Positions 8,330 through 15,759 are shown, counted from the stretch's first letter. The stretch: DNA of 44,996 nucleotides from Clostridiales bacterium (GCA_012729115.1 JAAYDR010000051.1:1-44996); one strand, 5' to 3'. Translations and numbers: made by a program. The notes: a model not told the origin generated them from the letters alone.

Positions 8330-9088
8330 ATGACCAACGCCGAGATGCTCCATCAAATCGCTCAACTCCAGGCAAGCGCGGATCCGGCAACCAAGAAGGA
8401 GCTGGCCAAAATGGCCGCCGCGCTGGAGGAAAAAGTGCGGGCCGACGCCGCCAAGTCCTGCGGATGCGGCAACGCGGCCGCCACTCTGGAAAAAATGTTC
8501 AAAGGCCAGACAAATCACAAGCTCGCCGGTGCATGGACGGATGAAAAAGGCCGCCAGTGCATCTGTGACGGGTTCCGGGGGTATCGGCTGCACAAAGCCC
8601 TTCCGCTGACACAGCTTGACAAGGACGTTGTGCCCTTTGACCTGAGCAAGATTATTGACCCGCTGGAGACGCGGGAAAACGTTCCGGTGAATGTGCCCAG
8701 CGTCAAGGAAATCAAGGAGTTTATCGCCCTGGAGCGCGCAAAGAGCGCAAACGGTGACAAACGCGGCAAGAAGGCCGACACAGTGATGGACCTGGGACGT
8801 GGATTGCCGGCCGTCAACGCCCGCTACCTGCTGGAGCTGCTCACCGTCCTGCCGGATGTCAAAGTGTACGCCAAGAAGGGCGGCCGCCTGGAGCCGCTGT
8901 ATGCCGTCAGCGAGCGCGGCGATGCCATTGTTCTCCCAGTGCGCACGCCGGAAAAAGAGCAGGCCGACAAGCTGGAGAAGCGGGCCCATGACCTGATCGC
9001 AAAACTGGCCGGGAAAGACGGCGAACAGCCGATCATTTCCATTGGCGACCTGGCCCTGCTGGCAGACGCCCGAAGCGCGACCGCCTGA
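8330..9088 (+). CDS. Accessory protein with a sliding-clamp-like C-terminal motif
   Basis: 252 residues. The N-terminus is helical and has a CGCG motif near 44-47. Residues 161-205 (AVNARYLLELL ... LEPLYAVSE ... VLPVR) resemble in spacing and wording the last third of bacterial beta-clamp subunits (..N.kYLldaL.. ..sP.li.. ..imPvr). The full clamp is not present, so this is at most a related single domain. ATG 8330 is preceded by CAGGAGGGT. Small hairpins (GGCCGG / CCGGCC and CGCTCCC / GGGAGCG) lie in the 108-bp gap upstream. Role unknown; a replication or clamp-mimic function is speculative. Confidence 0.62.
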   Translation: MTNAEMLHQIAQLQASADPATKKELAKMAAALEEKVRADAAKSCGCGNAAATLEKMFKGQTNHKLAGAWTDEKGRQCICDGFRGYRLHKALPLTQLDKDVVPFDLSKIIDPLETRENVPVNVPSVKEIKEFIALERAKSANGDKRGKKADTVMDLGRGLPAVNARYLLELLTVLPDVKVYAKKGGRLEPLYAVSERGDAIVLPVRTPEKEQADKLEKRAHDLIAKLAGKDGEQPIISIGDLALLADARSATA

Positions 9089-9106
9089 GCACAACAAACA
9101 GCCCAC

Positions 9107-9149
9107 GCCCGCCGGGCAAAAGGCGGGCATCCCGCCCCACATGGGCGGG
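9107..9149 (+). promoter_or_regulatory. GC-rich leader hairpins before the LPD29-like gene
   Basis: GCCCGCC (9107-9113) pairs with GGCGGGC (9122-9128), and CCCGCC (9131-9136) pairs with GGCGGG (9144-9149). The structure ends just before AGAAAGGAG, the ribosome binding site of the gene at 9167. Similar elements lie before the genes at 10393 and 10915. Confidence 0.55.
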
Positions 9150-9166
9150 CAGAAAGGAGAACCGCA

Positions 9167-10285
9167 ATGAATACCCGCATGGACACCAAGGAGAAACGCC
9201 TGGCATGGCGTGAACAAGCCCTGGAAGCCGCCAGAAAGCGCGGTGCAACCGTGACCCATCATCCCGAGGCGGACAGTATAAGCGTGAGTTGGCAGAGCGG
9301 GGAAAATCGTTTTGAGCTAACGATTTACGATGGCATGGCTTACAAACCAAGCCTTTGCTGTGCTTTCCGAACCGCCCAGCGGATGCAGGAAGCGCTGGAC
9401 AAGCACCTGCAGAACCGGACCGCCTGGCTGGCCAGCAAGAAGAACGTGCAGGGCAAGCGCAAGCTCTCCGGCCAGGCCCAGACCGCCACGGCCATCCGGG
9501 AGACGCTGATTAAACACTTCCCAGGCGTTAAGTTTTCGGTGAGGTCCTCCAGTTTCAGCATGGGGAACGATGTGACAATCTCCTGGACGGATGGCCCCGT
9601 GGCCGACCTGGTGGAGCATTACGCCCAGCAGTACGCCTATGGCCGCTTCAACGCCTACGAGGATTACGATTACATCGTGGCTATTGACTCAGCCCTGGGC
9701 TGCCCCGGTGCCAAGTACGTGAGCACATCCCGCACCATCAGCCCGGAGCGCCGGGCAACCATTGAGGCCGCGGCCAGGGAGGCCAGCGGCGGCCAGCTGC
9801 CGCTGAACCATTACCGGGATTTCTACCCGGAACAATATGAGCGGGAGCACCCCGAACTGTGGACGGAGGAATACCGCCGGGAGCTGGACGCCCAGCGCGA
9901 GGAGTGCAAGGCGCGGCAGGAATGGGCAGAAGCCAAGGCTGCCCAGGAGGGGCAAGCGCATCAGGAGTGGGCGCAGCACGAGGAAGCCCAAGAGCTACAG
10001 GAGGAGCAGGAGGCTGAGGCCAAGGAAGTCCGGGCAAAGCAGGAGATGCAGGACGCCGAGGCCAAGGAAGCCCAAACGCGGCAAGAAGAACGGGAGGCCA
10101 GGATCTTCCAGGCCCGAACGCAGGAAAAACGGCGGGAGGAAGCCCTTGCCTCCTTCCTGGGCGGGCTGCTGGGCATGGAAGCGCCCAAACGCAAGCCCGC
10201 GGATGTGATCGACCTGGCCCAGTACCGGCAGGCACGGGACGGCCTGACCCTGGGAGAATTTGCGGACCGGTATTGCAAGCAGTGA
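9167..10285 (+). CDS. LPD29-like polyvalent protein with long charged coiled coil
   Basis: 372 residues. Residues about 105-220 contain TAIRETLIKHFPGVKFSV and VTISWTDGP, the hallmark wording of the large polyvalent protein-associated domain LPD29 found in phage and conjugative-element proteins. Residues about 225-330 form a Glu/Ala/Gln-rich coiled coil. The C-terminus ends in DGLTLGEFADRYCKQ, closely matched by the end of the protein at 10915-11214. Start ATG follows AGAAAGGAG. Polyvalent proteins of this type are thought to be delivered with or expressed from mobile DNA to protect it; no catalytic domain is visible here. Confidence 0.7.
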   Translation: MNTRMDTKEKRLAWREQALEAARKRGATVTHHPEADSISVSWQSGENRFELTIYDGMAYKPSLCCAFRTAQRMQEALDKHLQNRTAWLASKKNVQGKRKLSGQAQTATAIRETLIKHFPGVKFSVRSSSFSMGNDVTISWTDGPVADLVEHYAQQYAYGRFNAYEDYDYIVAIDSALGCPGAKYVSTSRTISPERRATIEAAAREASGGQLPLNHYRDFYPEQYEREHPELWTEEYRRELDAQREECKARQEWAEAKAAQEGQAHQEWAQHEEAQELQEEQEAEAKEVRAKQEMQDAEAKEAQTRQEEREARIFQARTQEKRREEALASFLGGLLGMEAPKRKPADVIDLAQYRQARDGLTLGEFADRYCKQ

Positions 10286-10347
10286 ATCATGCGCCTGAAT
10301 GAGAGCCGGACAGCAGCCAGCCGAAACACCCGATGATGAAAACCACA

Positions 10348-10373
10348 GCCCGCCGGTATAAGCACCGGCGGGC
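10348..10373 (+). promoter_or_regulatory. GC-rich leader hairpin before the secreted protein gene
   Basis: A perfect 10-bp stem (GCCCGCCGGT / ACCGGCGGGC) with a 6-nt loop, followed within 5 nt by GAAAGGAG of the gene starting at 10393. Confidence 0.6.
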
Positions 10374-10392
10374 AGATGAAAGGAGCAGAACC

Positions 10393-10854
10393 ATGAAAAC
10401 CTGGAGAATCTGCGCGCTGGTCATAATGGCCCTGGCGCTGGCGTTGGCCGGAGCCCGCGCCCAGGAACCCGCCAACTTCCAACGGGCCCGATGGGGGCAG
10501 ACACTGGCACAGGTGATGGAAGGAGAGCCGGAAACTCTGTGGAATAACCTGAACGGACAGGAACAGGTGTTGACCAAGGACGCGCAGGCCTTTGGACTGG
10601 AGGCGTTGGTCATCTACACCTTTGAGGGCGGGGCTCTGAAAAAGGGCGGGCTTGTGTTTCAGGAGGAGCACTATTTCGCATGGGGCTACCTGGACGACTA
10701 CCTGCGGGCCAAGGATGCGCTGACCGGGCAGTACGGCGAGCCGGAGGAAGAAGCCTGGAAGGCCACATGGCAGACGGATCGCACGCGGATCACGCTTTCC
10801 CTGGCATCAGACGGGGCCGCCCACTCTGTGGCTGTGGTGTATGTGCAAAATTGA
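10393..10854 (+). CDS. Small secreted protein of unknown function
   Basis: 153 residues with a typical signal peptide: MKTWR, then a hydrophobic core of about 16 residues ending in AGARAQ, a plausible signal peptidase I site near residue 23-24. The mature part has motifs RWGQTLAQVMEGEP and YGEPEEEAWKATWQTDRTRI, like small exported proteins that bind a ligand or peptidoglycan, but no family is recognised. The start was set at 10393 because AAAGGAG lies 8 nt upstream; an upstream in-frame ATG at 10333 would run through the leader hairpin. Confidence 0.7.
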   Translation: MKTWRICALVIMALALALAGARAQEPANFQRARWGQTLAQVMEGEPETLWNNLNGQEQVLTKDAQAFGLEALVIYTFEGGALKKGGLVFQEEHYFAWGYLDDYLRAKDALTGQYGEPEEEAWKATWQTDRTRITLSLASDGAAHSVAVVYVQN

Positions 10855-10881
10855 GTATCTGAGGTTCAACCCGAACAGCCC

Positions 10882-10900
10882 GCCGGGGGCAATTCCCGGC
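10882..10900 (+). promoter_or_regulatory. GC-rich leader hairpin before the small membrane protein gene
   Basis: GCCGGG / CCCGGC stem with a 7-nt loop, followed directly by AGAAAGGAGG of the gene at 10915. The flanking wording (AACAGCCC.. and ..GGCAGAAAGGAG) matches the element before 9167. Confidence 0.55.
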
Positions 10901-10914
10901 AGAAAGGAGGGCGC

Positions 10915-11214
10915 ATGCGCTTCTTGATCCACAACGGCCTGGAGATCTGGGCCATCTTCTGCGGGATCCTGGTCCTCAACGGCATCTACCAGGTATTCAA
11001 GCTGGCGGCCAAGCACAAGGGAAAGGCCGGGCTACAGCGCAAAGCACCAGCTGTTCCAGCCGCCAAGGTGGCCCTGGTGCAGCATGTGCAGGCACAGCCG
11101 ACGGAAAAGCACGCCTCACGGAAGCGGGGACGGCCGCCCAAGGCCAGGGAGGCCGAAGGCGCTAAGGACGGAACCCTTACCCTGGGACAGTTTGCGGAAC
11201 GTGTCCAGAGATAG
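10915..11214 (+). CDS. Small membrane protein with an AT-hook-like basic motif
   Basis: 99 residues. One membrane segment (about residues 7-27), a basic linker, then RKRGRPPKA near residue 70, which has the RGRP core of AT-hook DNA-binding motifs. The C-terminus (DGTLTLGQFAERVQR) matches the tail of the LPD29-like protein two genes upstream. ATG follows AGAAAGGAGG. Last gene of the operon; two similar tails in one operon suggest a shared binding partner. Function unknown. Confidence 0.66.
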   Translation: MRFLIHNGLEIWAIFCGILVLNGIYQVFKLAAKHKGKAGLQRKAPAVPAAKVALVQHVQAQPTEKHASRKRGRPPKAREAEGAKDGTLTLGQFAERVQR

Positions 11215-11230
11215 TGACCCATTGAGCCCG

Positions 11231-11249
11231 GCCGGGGGCAAAGCCCGGC
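11231..11249 (+). promoter_or_regulatory. Fourth copy of the GC-rich leader hairpin, not followed by a gene
   Basis: GCCGGG / CCCGGC with loop GGCAAAG, nearly the same as the hairpin at 10882-10900. Here only a terminator follows, suggesting that a gene has been lost or that the element also acts at transcript ends. Confidence 0.5.
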
Positions 11250-11266
11250 AGACCCGATGATGAATA

Positions 11267-11303
11267 GCCGCCCCTTCCTTGCGAGGGGGCGGCGTCTTTT
11301 TTT
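11267..11303 (+). terminator. Strong intrinsic terminator of the accessory operon
   Basis: An 11-bp stem (GCCGCCCCTTC / GAGGGGGCGGC, one G-T pair) with a 5-nt loop is followed by GTC and seven T residues (11297-11303). Confidence 0.88.
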
Positions 11304-11473
11304 GTCCCTTGGTTTTACATAACGTGCTGGAGTGTTAAACTGAATGGGAAAGGCTTTCTTCCTATATATACCCCTGAAAAACCGTGTGATTTTAGGGCTA
11401 GTTTACCGGTGTTAAATTATGGTAAACTGAAAGCTACCGCAGGGCGTGACAGCACGAATGAGAGGGATCTTCT

Positions 11474-11986
11474 ATGGAGCCGTATAGTCTAAACGATATG
11501 GTGACGGCCGACATCGTCCGACAGAGGCCCTTTTTCTTCTTTGGGTTTAAGCGTGAAGAAGTGATGGGCAAGGACTACCGCCGTCTGGATTCCCTCCTGG
11601 CTGCGCTGGATGAGGCGGGCAGGGACGCCAGAGGGAAACTGATGCTGATTTTTGCCTTCGGCGAGGATCCCAGGGAACTGTGTGAGATCCCGGAGGTCAA
11701 TGAGTATCTTCAGGAGATTGTGCGCCGCTGCGCTCACTTCTTCTACTATATCATGCCGAATATGGATGTTGTGCACCCCTTTGCGCTCTCCCTGGCAGGC
11801 GCTTATGTGCTGTTCACCGATCCGGACAGCCGGTCTGCCCAGGTGCGTATCCGCGACATGTCCTCCGCCAAAGAAACCATCGAGCAGATCCTGAATGACG
11901 CGGACCAGTATGCCCACAGCGTGGAGGATTACGAGGGTATGGGAGAACTCTGGCAGGTCATCCGTGCGTGCGGGCTGCCGGTGTAG
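11474..11986 (+). CDS. Hypothetical protein, 170 residues
   Basis: I do not recognise a family. The protein is soluble, mixed helix/strand and acidic, with no signal peptide. A hydrophobic stretch (YVLFTDPDSR) and an aromatic run (PFFFFGFK) near the N-terminus are the visible oddities. ATG 11474 follows GAGAGGG. The 170 bp upstream (after the terminator) contain an inverted repeat, GTTTACC / GGTAAAC (about 11400-11426), and a related TGTTAAACTGA near 11333, which could be operator sites. The gene stands alone between the accessory operon and the convergent DUF2971 gene. Confidence 0.6.
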   Translation: MEPYSLNDMVTADIVRQRPFFFFGFKREEVMGKDYRRLDSLLAALDEAGRDARGKLMLIFAFGEDPRELCEIPEVNEYLQEIVRRCAHFFYYIMPNMDVVHPFALSLAGAYVLFTDPDSRSAQVRIRDMSSAKETIEQILNDADQYAHSVEDYEGMGELWQVIRACGLPV

Positions 11987-12028
11987 CCTATTACGTCTGC
12001 TTCGGGATTGAGTATGCTCCTGTTCAAG

Positions 12029-13048
12029 TCAGCGGTTGATATTAATTAAATCAGGCACAAGTTTGAATTTATCCTCATCAGGGCGGAAGCGGTAAACTGG
12101 AACCGTTATATGATTGGTAACTATAAACTCAAATAGGCCACTCCAATCATCTTCTCTCTGGCCAAAGAACACGCCAAGGTATATAGCACTTACACACGGG
12201 AATGGAATATATTCGATGACGTCCAGGCATACCAATCGTACCTCTTTTTCATGTGCCCATTCGTTCCCTTTGATATAGGGTGCATATGAGACACTTGAAT
12301 AATCATCATCAGGCCGAACCCGTTTGTATTCGACTTTTCGTAAGCTCCTCAATACTTCATCTTTTTGCGGATAGTCTTCGGGCAGAAGGGTTAAGTCAAA
12401 TTCGATACACATTCCGCGGTGATTTCCTCCGTAATATCCCCACATGGGTACCGAATTTTTAATTGTACTAAAGCATGCGATTCGAAGATTGTTTGAAATG
12501 GATGGGTTTTTGCTTCTGAGATCAGCATTGATTTTCTGGACGATTGATTTTGGGCCGATGAGTTTTGCAGGTATATCATTACAAATGGATGTAATGAGTT
12601 CTTCCATAGTGACAAGCGTTTGCGGCGAATAATGATCTGATAAACTGTAGCTTGATAATGCTTCCAGGAAACACGTATCAATTTCACTTTCAATTGCCTG
12701 TATAAGTCCCTTTAGCGAATTATAATGTTGCGCAGGGTTGCTTCTGCACATCCAGTCCACCGTAATGGGTGCTTTAAATGCATTATCAAGTGGATCGTTG
12801 AAACAATCTGACATTGAAACATGGATCCTGTTGTTTTTAAGTATATCAGTTGCTTTATGATGTCTTTCACAAAAATTTTCCTTACTCCCTTTTATCCCGC
12901 AGTATATATACAGTTTGCTATGACTTAAGTTTTGCTGCTCATTCACAACATCCCGGTTGTCGCTCCGGTTAGCAATCCCATTCTGTAGTGAAGCAACGAT
13001 AGTCCTGTATTGAGCCCAACCAGCCATCAGGTTGACAAGGTGATACAC
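12029..13048 (-). CDS. DUF2971 family protein
   Basis: Up to 339 residues. The family signature is clear: NDPLDNAF near residue 85, then CFSTIKNSVPMWGYYGGNH and GMCIEFD around 190-225, and a late WAHEKEVRLV. DUF2971 proteins are scattered, often seen in defence islands and phage cargo; their activity is not established. The frame opens at a GTG at 13048, with an ATG at 13027; neither has a good ribosome binding site, so the start is uncertain. Base composition is visibly AT-richer than the phage genes around it, which suggests separate acquisition. It is convergent with the gene at 11474 and divergent from the NlpC-like gene at 13285. Confidence 0.72.
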   Translation of the reverse strand: MYHLVNLMAGWAQYRTIVASLQNGIANRSDNRDVVNEQQNLSHSKLYIYCGIKGSKENFCERHHKATDILKNNRIHVSMSDCFNDPLDNAFKAPITVDWMCRSNPAQHYNSLKGLIQAIESEIDTCFLEALSSYSLSDHYSPQTLVTMEELITSICNDIPAKLIGPKSIVQKINADLRSKNPSISNNLRIACFSTIKNSVPMWGYYGGNHRGMCIEFDLTLLPEDYPQKDEVLRSLRKVEYKRVRPDDDYSSVSYAPYIKGNEWAHEKEVRLVCLDVIEYIPFPCVSAIYLGVFFGQREDDWSGLFEFIVTNHITVPVYRFRPDEDKFKLVPDLININR

Positions 13049-13227
13049 GGTTTACATCATCTCAGGGCGAACCCTTTCGGATAGATAATAGCCTCCCTAA
13101 ATGCATCAGCGTAAATCATAATGAATGGTCTTCTTAAGCCCCTGAATCTCCTGATGTCAACCACTTTCATCCCATTAGCATCACCTCTTCTCTGTATATC
13201 ACGCTCACCACACTCATTAAAATATGG

Positions 13228-13233
13228 TATAAT
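13228..13233 (+). promoter_or_regulatory. Extended -10 element upstream of the NlpC/P60-like gene
   Basis: TGGTATAAT gives an extended -10 (TGnTATAAT) 51 bp upstream of the ATG at 13285. The -35 position is poor, as is usual for extended -10 promoters. The remaining divergent gap (13049-13284) shows no other clear signal; an 82-codon minus-strand frame crossing it is probably not a gene. Confidence 0.55.
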
Positions 13234-13284
13234 GTAATCGACGCTAAATTGCACATGTTCTCTCTTTCTCTTGGAGGTGTCATC

Positions 13285-13746
13285 ATGTCGATCACAGGCA
13301 CACAATTAGCAAAAGCCGCAAGGGATGCTTACAATCAGTTCAAAGGCCAGAAAATCCCCAATCGCGGGGGAGGTTCAACACCAGAAGGATTTGACACTGG
13401 CGGATTCATCATGTACTGCTTCAGACAATGTGGCCATCCCCTCAAGATCAAGGGGACCAATGATCTGTTCCGCAGACCTCATACATGGAAAGACACGCTG
13501 GAGAACACCCGCAAAAGCAAAATGGCCGTCGATGGTGCCATAGCGTTTATCGTGAAGCACGATGGGGGTGAGCGAAAGCACAGCTATACTGATGGTGATA
13601 ACGCGGATTGTGCTGGGATTGTTTCAAATGGACAGATTATCTACTATTCTGCCACCAATGAAGCAATATGTGAGACACGCATTAACTCATCTACACGCGG
13701 GAATTGGTGGAGCCATTTTGTACACTTGAAGGATGTTTCATATTAA
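13285..13746 (+). CDS. NlpC/P60-like protein that has lost its catalytic Cys and His
   Basis: 153 residues. It aligns along its length with the N-terminal hydrolase domain of the prophage endolysin at 15975-16880. Its FDTGGFIMYCFRQCG (residues 37-50) corresponds to MDCQGLIEYLAMQCG, and its TDGDNADCAGI corresponds to NDGDASHVGA. The catalytic Cys is therefore Thr38, and the His position is Cys109. ATG 13285 follows TTGGAGGTG at good spacing; an upstream in-frame ATG at 13249 has none. No signal peptide. A non-enzymatic role (cell-wall or protein binding, inhibitor, immunity) would fit, but none is shown. Alone on the plus strand, next to DUF2971. Confidence 0.66.
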   Translation: MSITGTQLAKAARDAYNQFKGQKIPNRGGGSTPEGFDTGGFIMYCFRQCGHPLKIKGTNDLFRRPHTWKDTLENTRKSKMAVDGAIAFIVKHDGGERKHSYTDGDNADCAGIVSNGQIIYYSATNEAICETRINSSTRGNWWSHFVHLKDVSY

Positions 13747-13754
13747 CATCTCCT

Positions 13755-14354
13755 TCACCCCCTCCTTCCCACCAGTTTGAATTTTTTCAGGCTCTCGTCA
13801 ATCTCCTCCTGGATCACACCGATGTACACCAGCGTATCCCGCCGGTTGGAGTGGCCCAGGATGCGCTGCAGGCTCACCACGTCGCCGGTCATTTTGTAGT
13901 AATGATACCCAAAGGTTTTGCGCAGGGTGTGGCACCCGATGCGCTCTTCAATGCCGGCCTGTCTGGCAATGCGGTTGATGATCTGATAGGCCCGCTGCCG
14001 GGTGATGGGCCGCATAAGTTTGGTGGATGGATCTCTCTCCCGGCTCTGGAAGGCGTATTCCTCCGTCGGCCGACCGGACAGCAGCCGATTGATTTCTTTG
14101 CGCGCTGCCGGGTTGATGAGGATGCGGGCCTCCTTACCGGTTTTTTTGGTTTGTAGTTGGGCATACTCCCTGCCCCGCAGATCCCGCACCCGAAAGCGGG
14201 TGAAGTCGCTGACCCGCAGGGAGGTATTGAGCCCCACCACCAGGATCAGCTCCCAGCTCACCGAGCCCTTGCGGGCTCTCCTGTCATGGGCCCGGGCGAT
14301 GTCATAGCACACTTCCAGCACCTCCGGGTTTCGGATGGGCTGCACCACTTTCAT
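13755..14354 (-). CDS. Short tyrosine recombinase / integrase (catalytic domain only)
   Basis: 199 residues covering only the catalytic half of a tyrosine recombinase: Arg in LNTSLRVSDFTR, Lys in TKKTGKEARI, HTLRKTFGYH (H-x-x-R), LGHSN, and the nucleophile Tyr in TLVYIGV. The N-terminal SAM-like DNA-binding domain of full integrases (about 350-400 residues) is absent. Start ATG has GGAG at good spacing. It could integrate the prophage, resolve dimers or invert DNA. It lies at the distal end of the late operon, downstream of the lysis genes. Residues look intact, so it may be active. Confidence 0.88.
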   Translation of the reverse strand: MKVVQPIRNPEVLEVCYDIARAHDRRARKGSVSWELILVVGLNTSLRVSDFTRFRVRDLRGREYAQLQTKKTGKEARILINPAARKEINRLLSGRPTEEYAFQSRERDPSTKLMRPITRQRAYQIINRIARQAGIEERIGCHTLRKTFGYHYYKMTGDVVSLQRILGHSNRRDTLVYIGVIQEEIDESLKKFKLVGRRG

Positions 14355-14395
14355 GGGTTTTCATCTCCTTTGATTAAGTCAAACTAAGTAAGGCC

Positions 14396-14429
14396 AAAAA
14401 AGAAACACCCGGAGGATAGGTCATCCGGG
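14396..14429 (-). terminator. Intrinsic terminator at the end of the late/lysis operon
   Basis: On the minus strand CCCGGA / TCCGGG (6-bp stem, 10-nt loop) is followed by TGTTTCTTTTTT. It lies 35 bp after the holin stop codon and before the recombinase gene. Confidence 0.78.
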
Positions 14430-14433
14430 CGCA

Positions 14434-14472
14434 ATTCGTCTGCATTCTGATTCGTCCGGGCTGCTATTCGTC
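14434..14472. repeat. Three ATTCGTC repeats at exact 16-bp spacing
   Basis: ATTCGTC begins at 14434, 14450 and 14466. The third copy overlaps the last codons of the holin gene. The array lies between the late-operon terminator and the holin, close to the recombinase gene; recombinase or regulator binding sites are possible. Confidence 0.6.
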
Positions 14473-14910
14473 AAAGGGTGCGCCGGCTGGAGCCTCTGGG
14501 ATGTCCATGTCCTCCACGGGCAGGTCTGTCCCCGCAAATACATCAGTACCATGCCCCTTGATGTCGCAGTTGGCCTCAAGCAGCGCATCCGCAGCCTTCA
14601 GCTCCTCGGGCGATAAATCCACATTATCCACGGCCGCATAGGTCTGTACCAGGTCCAGGGCCACCTGCTTGCGTTCCTGAGCCTGAATTTCTCCAATCTT
14701 CATCATCTGTTCTGCGGCGTGGAAAGCATACGTGGCGTACAGCACAATCTTGTGAAAGAGGCCCTCCCCCTGGGAGGCCAGCGGGGCCAGGCTTTCCATG
14801 GCGTCGGTGATGGCGTCCATGTCGGTCTTTGTGAAGTACCCCTTCTTCCACAGGAAAAACAGCAGCACAGAAAGGGCCAGGGTGAGGAGAATCCAAATCC
14901 AGTCCTCCAT
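14464..14910 (-). CDS. Phage holin, LLH family
   Basis: 148 residues with one N-terminal membrane segment (about 4-21), then KKGYFTKTD and a helical region (ITDAMESLAP ... ALDLVQTYAA), the layout of LLH-family holins. The C-terminal 30 residues are acidic and proline-rich. Holins form membrane lesions that release the endolysin. Last gene of the late operon, after a second small membrane protein, and followed by a terminator. Confidence 0.78.
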   Translation of the reverse strand: MEDWIWILLTLALSVLLFFLWKKGYFTKTDMDAITDAMESLAPLASQGEGLFHKIVLYATYAFHAAEQMMKIGEIQAQERKQVALDLVQTYAAVDNVDLSPEELKAADALLEANCDIKGHGTDVFAGTDLPVEDMDIPEAPAGAPFDE

Positions 14911-14925
14911 AGGGAAACCTCCATT

Positions 14926-15195
14926 CTATCCGTTGATGTCGTCGTCTTTTGTGCCATGGCTGAACAGGTGATACCGGTTCACGAAGAATTTCTCGCTGAT
15001 GGAGTTGCCGTTGTACACCGCCACAATGCCAAAGGTGTACTCCAGAAGCCCCAGGAAGGCCTTGATCTGCTCGGTGGGGTTGTCTCCGATGCGCCACTGG
15101 GCAACAAAGAAGGCCACGTAGCCAAGGAGCAGCGCGCAGGCGGCAAACCGCTTGGAGTATTGGATGTACCGGATTTTCTTCCTTGGCTTCTTCAC
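14926..15195 (-). CDS. Small two-pass membrane protein of the lysis cassette
   Basis: 89 residues with a very basic N-terminus (VKKPRKKIRY), two membrane segments (about 20-38 and 49-66) and a polar end. The start was set at GTG 15195 because GGGAGGAGG lies just upstream; an earlier in-frame GTG at 15213 would place that ribosome binding site inside the gene. It sits between a coiled-coil membrane protein and the holin, so a second holin or antiholin role is plausible but not shown. Confidence 0.68.
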   Translation of the reverse strand: MKKPRKKIRYIQYSKRFAACALLLGYVAFFVAQWRIGDNPTEQIKAFLGLLEYTFGIVAVYNGNSISEKFFVNRYHLFSHGTKDDDING

Positions 15196-15216
15196 GGGCG
15201 TACCTCCTCCCACGGC

Positions 15217-15726
15217 TTACGCGCTATGGCACCGCTGGATGGCCTCTTTGAAGTCCTCCGGCACGCCGTTGCGCTTGCGGCCGACGGTGTACTGGTCATA
15301 AAGGCGCTGCAAACTCACCCGCTTGTGCATGGGCAGGGGAGACCCACGGATGCAGTACACCTCATAGGCCTCGTTAAGTTGCACGCTTTGCAGCGTCCCC
15401 ACCTGGTCGCTGGTTTCCTCCAGCAGGCGCAGTTGCTTGGCCTGGTCCTGCCGAAACTTCTCCATGCTCTCCCGCACCATGAGGCTGTCCTTTTCCTGCC
15501 CCTGCTGGATGGCCTGGAGCTGATCCATGGCCGATTCCATGGTTATCCGCTGGGCCGCCAGTTCCTCCGCAATGGCCTTAATGGGTGCGGCCTTCAGCTC
15601 AAGCCTGCGCCTGCGCCAGGCGCGGAACCTGGATTTTGCGCCAAAGAGAGCCACCATGGTACCGATGATGGTTCCAATTCCGGCCGCAATCCCCACTGCG
15701 CCGGGCCAAATCTGTTTCAAATCCAC
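15217..15726 (-). CDS. Phage membrane-anchored coiled-coil protein
   Basis: 169 residues. One N-terminal membrane segment (about 8-28) is followed by an Arg-rich patch (RAWRRRR) and a long predicted coiled coil (about 45-120). The C-terminal 45 residues look like a small basic domain (HKRVSLQRLYDQYTVGRKR). I do not recognise the family. Its place between the endolysin and holin genes suggests a role in lysis, for example spanin-like or holin-modulating, though a host with one membrane would not need a spanin. Confidence 0.65.
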   Translation of the reverse strand: MDLKQIWPGAVGIAAGIGTIIGTMVALFGAKSRFRAWRRRRLELKAAPIKAIAEELAAQRITMESAMDQLQAIQQGQEKDSLMVRESMEKFRQDQAKQLRLLEETSDQVGTLQSVQLNEAYEVYCIRGSPLPMHKRVSLQRLYDQYTVGRKRNGVPEDFKEAIQRCHSA

Positions 15727-15759
15727 AACTCCATGCTCCCCTTTCTGTGATGCGCTGGG

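Noticed and set aside
6797-9262. 821-codon minus-strand frame
   Set aside because: It lies opposite three well-supported plus-strand genes and the repeat block, has no ribosome binding site and reads as low-complexity Gly/Leu/His-rich sequence, a composition artefact.
13057-13305. 82-codon minus-strand frame between the divergent genes
   Set aside because: Overlaps the ribosome binding site and start of the NlpC-like gene, and no start signal is visible.
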